Origin: Xestospongia bergquistia
Lineage: Eukaryota; Porifera; Demospongiae; Haplosclerida; Petrosiidae
Direction: 5' to 3'
Length of the DNA stretch: 64,000 nt
Assembly: GCA_963965975.1 (NCBI GenBank)
Contig: OZ014411.1
Coordinates: 12,106,501-12,170,500, forward strand
The notes beneath the pieces were generated by a model. It ran no database searches and had not been told where the DNA came from. It saw only the letters and a program-made list of their open reading frames with translations. Below, piece after piece: positions 62,484 through 64,000 of the stretch; position 1 is the first letter of the stretch, and every line of letters begins with the position of its first letter. The translations under genes and the position numbers were made by a program.

Positions 62484-64000
62484 TTTTTACTCCTGTCAAG
62501 TAAAGTATGTGAAGTAGCTCTATAATTGTTTTGAACTACATGTTATGTATATAAGTATGCTTATTGAACTAAGAATGGATAAGAGGGAAAGGAGTGTTGA
62601 AAGATACATAGTATTGTTATAGGAATATTATGTTAACTCCTACCATTGAGAGTTTACTCTAAGATTACATATTAATTTTTGGAACTTTCTTAGATTATAT
62701 TGTTGTGTGTAACTTTGGTGAGTGACAAAATGTGATAAACACATATAATGAAAGTATAATAACCAATAAATGTGACTAGATATGCAAAAGAAATTGGTTA
62801 CTACAAAGAATACTTTATAGTAGAAGTTGAGAACAAGATGAAAGAGATATTATATAAAATTCATTAACTGATAAGTCATCATTGATAAAGAAATATCTTT
62901 TATATCAGGTTCTATGGAGGCCTTAGTGAGTCTTAATTATTGAGAAGTATAGCCAGCCATCTTTGTTAAATTGTATCCATTCGGGAACGTGAGTGAGTTA
63001 ACAAATTTCAATTTCTCAATAATTTTATTTCAAATTCCTCATGTTTATTCTGTAATAGCTTGTTACTACATGGACATTCTGAAGCACCAATAGACTCATA
63101 GCATGTTTATCTTCATCATTAAGCCAAAAACATCATATAAACCATATGAAAGAAATGACAACATTTTGCAGATTTGTTTATAAATTGTTTAGCTTCAACA
63201 GTGACAGTGGTTAATGATATATTGAAAAATTCTAAATAAGAGTTGTTCCATATGTAGTCTTCTAGAATATATTGTCAATCAATTGAATAGAATAATACTC
63301 AGTTAACACTAAACCTCAGTCGATAATAATTTTACAGACCACTCTAACAAAATATGTTATTATCTTATTTCAAATTTAGTGATACTCTGAGACAAAAAGC
63401 TTTATCAAGTAAATATAGTTATTTTAATTTTTTAACAAAAGAAATGTTTAGTCTTTATAATTGATCTATAGTCAAGTATTATGAGTAAATCATACTCTTC
63501 CTTTATATTAGGACCAATTAAAGATTTTGTCATTTACACCATAAGAGATTTTATTTGGTTATAGACTCCTAACAATCATTTCTTCTATAACATCCTTTAA
63601 ATTGATACAAAATTTTCTCATGTAGCATAAGTAACATTCCTCTTAATGGAAGCACAACTTTTTATCTGACACATCTCAAATTTTATTAACAACCTATAAA
63701 CTTTTTAACTTTATCAGTCAGTATGAGAAAATTGATCTGATTGATCATACTTTTCTAAGATATTCTTGATGGTTTCTACACATGTCGTTCTAGAAGTTAT
63801 CAGTGAATTAAAATGTAAATGACTGTTTAATGCAAATTTGAGTCCATAGGTAAATATTTATGTTATCAAATTGCTCTTACAAATGACATTACCATCTTCT
63901 TTAGTAGTGTATAATGAGTTATTTGTGCATACTAGATTTAGACCAGATCTAACAGTTAAGACAAAATGCTAAGTTATTACAGTTACAGTAACTTATGGTC

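Larger units (their letters stand above)
62003..64000. other. Region upstream of gene C
   Basis: No gene is recognisable. The first 300 bp are richer in CpG than the rest and probably contain the gene C promoter and 5' untranslated region. Two adjacent hairpins lie at 62433-62483. From there to the window end I see only AT-rich DNA. Confidence 0.4.

Overview
This is an AT-rich animal genome window. The genes have many introns with GT-AG junctions, one ankyrin repeat per 99-bp exon, kilobase introns full of microsatellites, and remnants of several metazoan transposon classes. A cysteine-rich fibrinogen-like protein and ANK/Roc-COR/death-domain proteins together suggest a sponge (demosponge). 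That placement is inference from protein character, and no species is claimed.

The window is dominated by three paralogous genes of one family. Each encodes ankyrin repeats, then a Roc-type GTPase with a P-loop, a COR-like region, a second COR-like exon, a short linker and a C-terminal death domain. This is the DAPK layout without a kinase. Gene A (388-10520, +) lacks its 5' end, which lies left of the window. Gene B (21869-38057, -) is complete: 15 exons that sum to an open frame of 1172 codons. Gene C (47997-62002, -) has the same structure but carries a +1 frameshift, a dead splice acceptor and a displaced first intron, so it is probably decaying or poorly assembled. Exon phases agree across the three genes, and introns as well as exons are shared, so the cluster grew by local duplication.

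Between genes A and B lie a decayed copy of one gene A exon (10891-11250), a quiet intergenic stretch, and a fibrinogen-like gene on the minus strand. A Ty3/gypsy-type LTR retrotransposon (14598-18842, 5-bp target duplication CTACA) interrupts the last codons of that gene. Its two LTRs differ only by a 10-bp indel, yet its gag-pol frame is broken four times. Beyond it are an unclassified dispersed repeat (19724-20400, second copy at 43757-44418) and a decayed coding-like piece.

Gene B's introns hold a truncated Penelope-like element with a GIY-YIG endonuclease (27443-28640) between two TA microsatellites, a long near-perfect hairpin, and tandemly duplicated blocks. About 70 bp upstream of its start codon sits a TA-flanked MITE (38130-38626). 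Between genes B and C are a second, very degraded gypsy pol fragment (40963-42378) and long stretches with no visible gene. Gene C's long intron between 51 and 54.8 kb holds a hAT-like transposase remnant. Upstream of gene C (62003-64000) only short hairpins and one arm of a perfect 37-bp inverted repeat are seen.

Functionally, the three proteins look like soluble signalling scaffolds or sensors: ankyrins to recognise a partner, a GTPase switch in the middle, and a death domain to recruit partners. An innate-immune or cell-death role is inference from the domain set.
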